From contig JAAZYT010000022.1 in assembly GCA_014239505.1 (NCBI GenBank), forward strand, positions 1-14,617: a stretch of 14,617 nucleotides of DNA, given 5' to 3'. The position numbers and the translations under genes were made by a program. This document shows positions 13,698 through 14,617 of the stretch, piece by piece. Source of the stretch: Fidelibacterota bacterium. GTDB taxonomy: Bacteria > Fidelibacterota > Marinisomatia > Marinisomatales > TCS55. Numbering within the stretch: the stretch's first letter is position 1; each line of letters begins with the position of its first letter. The notes under the pieces were generated by a model that did no database searches, was not told the DNA's origin, and worked only from the letters and a program-made list of their open reading frames with translations.

Positions 13698-14118
13698 AAT
13701 AAATAATTTTCGCATTGGTGATGAAATACCCAATTTTCATATAAAGCCAATTTCACGATCTATGTTGACTTTATATGCGAGTGCATCTGGAGATTATAAT
13801 CCTATTCATATCGACAGTGATTATGCAAAAAAATCTGGACTACCTGATGTTATAGCACATGGGATGTTAATTATGTCCTTTTTAGGTCAAACGATAACTA
13901 ATATTTTTCCGCAAGGATCAATTAAAAAGTTTGAAAGTAAATTTATAGCAATGACAAATATTAATGATTGTCTTACTTGTAAAGGGAAAATAATAAATAT
14001 AGAATTAAAAGATTCACTTAAAAGGTTTTCCCTTAAGTTGTTGGTAATAGATAGCTCAGGCAAAAAAAAACTATCCGGCTCGGCTATTGTTGAATTAAAA
14101 CTTAACGAAAAAAAATAA
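13684..14118 (+). CDS. MaoC-family (R)-specific enoyl hydratase/dehydratase, catalytic subunit (HadB-like)
   Basis: This is a 144-residue hot-dog enzyme with the complete hydratase-2 signature: SGDYNPIH (35-42), giving the Asp37/His42 pair five residues apart, followed by IDSDYAKKSGLPDVIAHGM (43-61). The AHG glycine region normally completes the oxyanion site. The protein ends in a lysine-rich tail. Members act on trans-2-enoyl-CoA or -ACP and (R)-3-hydroxyacyl thioesters. With the preceding Asp/His-less subunit it should form a HadAB-like heterodimer. The 14-base overlap argues for coupled translation; no strong SD is seen. Enzymes of this class make or use the (R) isomer, whereas the FadB-type dehydrogenase of the same unit uses the (S) isomer, so the two may not act in direct sequence. 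Confidence 0.87.
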   Translation: MKKNEINNFRIGDEIPNFHIKPISRSMLTLYASASGDYNPIHIDSDYAKKSGLPDVIAHGMLIMSFLGQTITNIFPQGSIKKFESKFIAMTNINDCLTCKGKIINIELKDSLKRFSLKLLVIDSSGKKKLSGSAIVELKLNEKK

Positions 14119-14171
14119 ATAAAAAGAAAAAGCGATCGGGGGGAGTAGTAGTTTCTCTTGATTAACCTTTT
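14119..14171. other. Convergent intergenic spacer
   Basis: These 53 bases lie between the MaoC stop and the receptor stop. They include a run of six G (GATCGGGGGGAG), unusual for this AT-rich DNA. I could form only weak stems here (GGGAG with CTCTT, two wobbles) and do not call a terminator. Confidence 0.4.
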
Positions 14172-14617
14172 TTAAAAGCGAGCATTTAGTTTTAGTGTAA
14201 CATTCCGACCAAGTTTTGGCCCACCTATTATCTCACGATGTTCATCATTATTAATATTATTGATATTTAACAGTAGACTATAAGGACTTAAGTTCCCTTT
14301 AAACTGATAACCTACCATAGTGTCAATAATCATATAGCTTTCAATTTTACCGTAGTGTACGCCTGCCGACCATTCAAACTCTGGAATATATCTAAAGCCA
14401 ATATTTCCCATAAATCCAGGTTGATTCATATAGGTTAATTTCCCATTCACTTTGTAGCGTGGAGCATTTATGGGGTCATAAGCCTGGAGTAATGGATTCC
14501 AGTATCCTTTATTCGCAATGTACGATAAATTTAAATCCGCACTCAATTTTCTTGTAAGAAACATATATATACTACTATCAAATCCCCATAAACTAATTTT
14601 CCCATAGCTTATGGAGG
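14172..14617 (-). CDS. TonB-dependent outer-membrane receptor, C-terminal part (partial)
   Basis: About 148 C-terminal residues of a beta-barrel protein are encoded. The frame remains open to the window edge, and the first ATG (14562-14564) sits inside the barrel, so the true start lies outside. Alternating polar and hydrophobic residues form several strands. Landmarks typical of TonB-dependent receptors are the short turn GGPKLGRNVTLKLNARF, the NINNINND segment before it (the NxNNLFD-like motif), and the terminal Phe required for barrel assembly. It resides in the outer membrane and would import a siderophore, vitamin, peptide or glycan; the ligand-specific and plug parts are missing. No upstream neighbour can be judged. 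It converges on the MaoC unit, so it belongs to another transcript. Confidence 0.75.
   Translation of the reverse strand, partial: SISYGKISLWGFDSSIYMFLTRKLSADLNLSYIANKGYWNPLLQAYDPINAPRYKVNGKLTYMNQPGFMGNIGFRYIPEFEWSAGVHYGKIESYMIIDTMVGYQFKGNLSPYSLLLNINNINNDEHREIIGGPKLGRNVTLKLNARF

Overview
The window is strongly AT-rich (roughly 30% G+C by eye), densely packed and free of mobile elements, rRNA, tRNA and CRISPR. It reads as ordinary chromosome from a streamlined, probably marine member of the Fibrobacterota-Chlorobiota-Bacteroidota (FCB) group. Supporting signs are a Bacteroidota-type alternative GlmU, an upstream DUF6913-like gene, a DUF3467 protein, a fused alpha/beta 2-oxoacid dehydrogenase E1 and a TonB-dependent receptor C-terminus. 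Several genes carry clear Shine-Dalgarno (SD) sequences, which many Bacteroidota lack, so Candidatus Marinimicrobia (SAR406) is my preferred but unproven guess.

Layout. (1) 2-4601, plus strand: the 3' part of a fused E1, overlapped by a FabD-like acyltransferase, then a glutaryl-CoA-dehydrogenase-type acyl-CoA dehydrogenase and a zinc-type CDF exporter. (2) 4626-6044, minus: a LysM lipoprotein followed 6 nt later by a monofunctional biotin-protein ligase, behind a recognisable promoter. (3) 6161-8385, minus: a DjlA-like TerB/J-domain protein whose stop codon overlaps the GTG start of a methylmalonyl-CoA mutase catalytic subunit that lacks both its usual N-terminal arm and the B12-binding domain. 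(4) 8470-11002, plus: a DUF6913-like protein coupled to the alternative GlmU, then a zinc-ribbon/acidic protein and DUF3467. (5) 10999-11831, minus: a PAP2 phosphatase, converging on and overlapping DUF3467 by 4 bases, and a previously unlisted 42-residue one-helix membrane protein. A well-formed RNA hairpin with a U-tail lies between them and points to the plus strand. (6) 11932-14118, plus: a 3-hydroxyacyl-CoA dehydrogenase equal to the C-terminal half of FadB, followed by a non-catalytic and a catalytic MaoC-fold subunit. (7) 14172-14617, minus: the C-terminal end of an outer-membrane beta-barrel receptor cut by the window edge.

Functionally, much of the window is acyl-CoA chemistry: oxidative decarboxylation of 2-oxoacids (E1), dehydrogenation (GCDH type), hydration/dehydration (MaoC pair), 3-hydroxyacyl oxidation, and methylmalonyl-CoA rearrangement. 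Biotin ligase would serve the biotin carboxylase that normally feeds the mutase. This fits branched-chain amino acid, lysine or odd-chain acid catabolism. The remainder is envelope work (lipoprotein, PAP2, amino-sugar activation, receptor). No clear new defence or mobile system is present. The best candidates for undescribed biology are the hairpin RNA with a C-rich loop, the small membrane protein, the acyltransferase without its carboxylate-binding arginine, the shortened mutase, and the HAD/MaoC cassette with a stereochemical puzzle.
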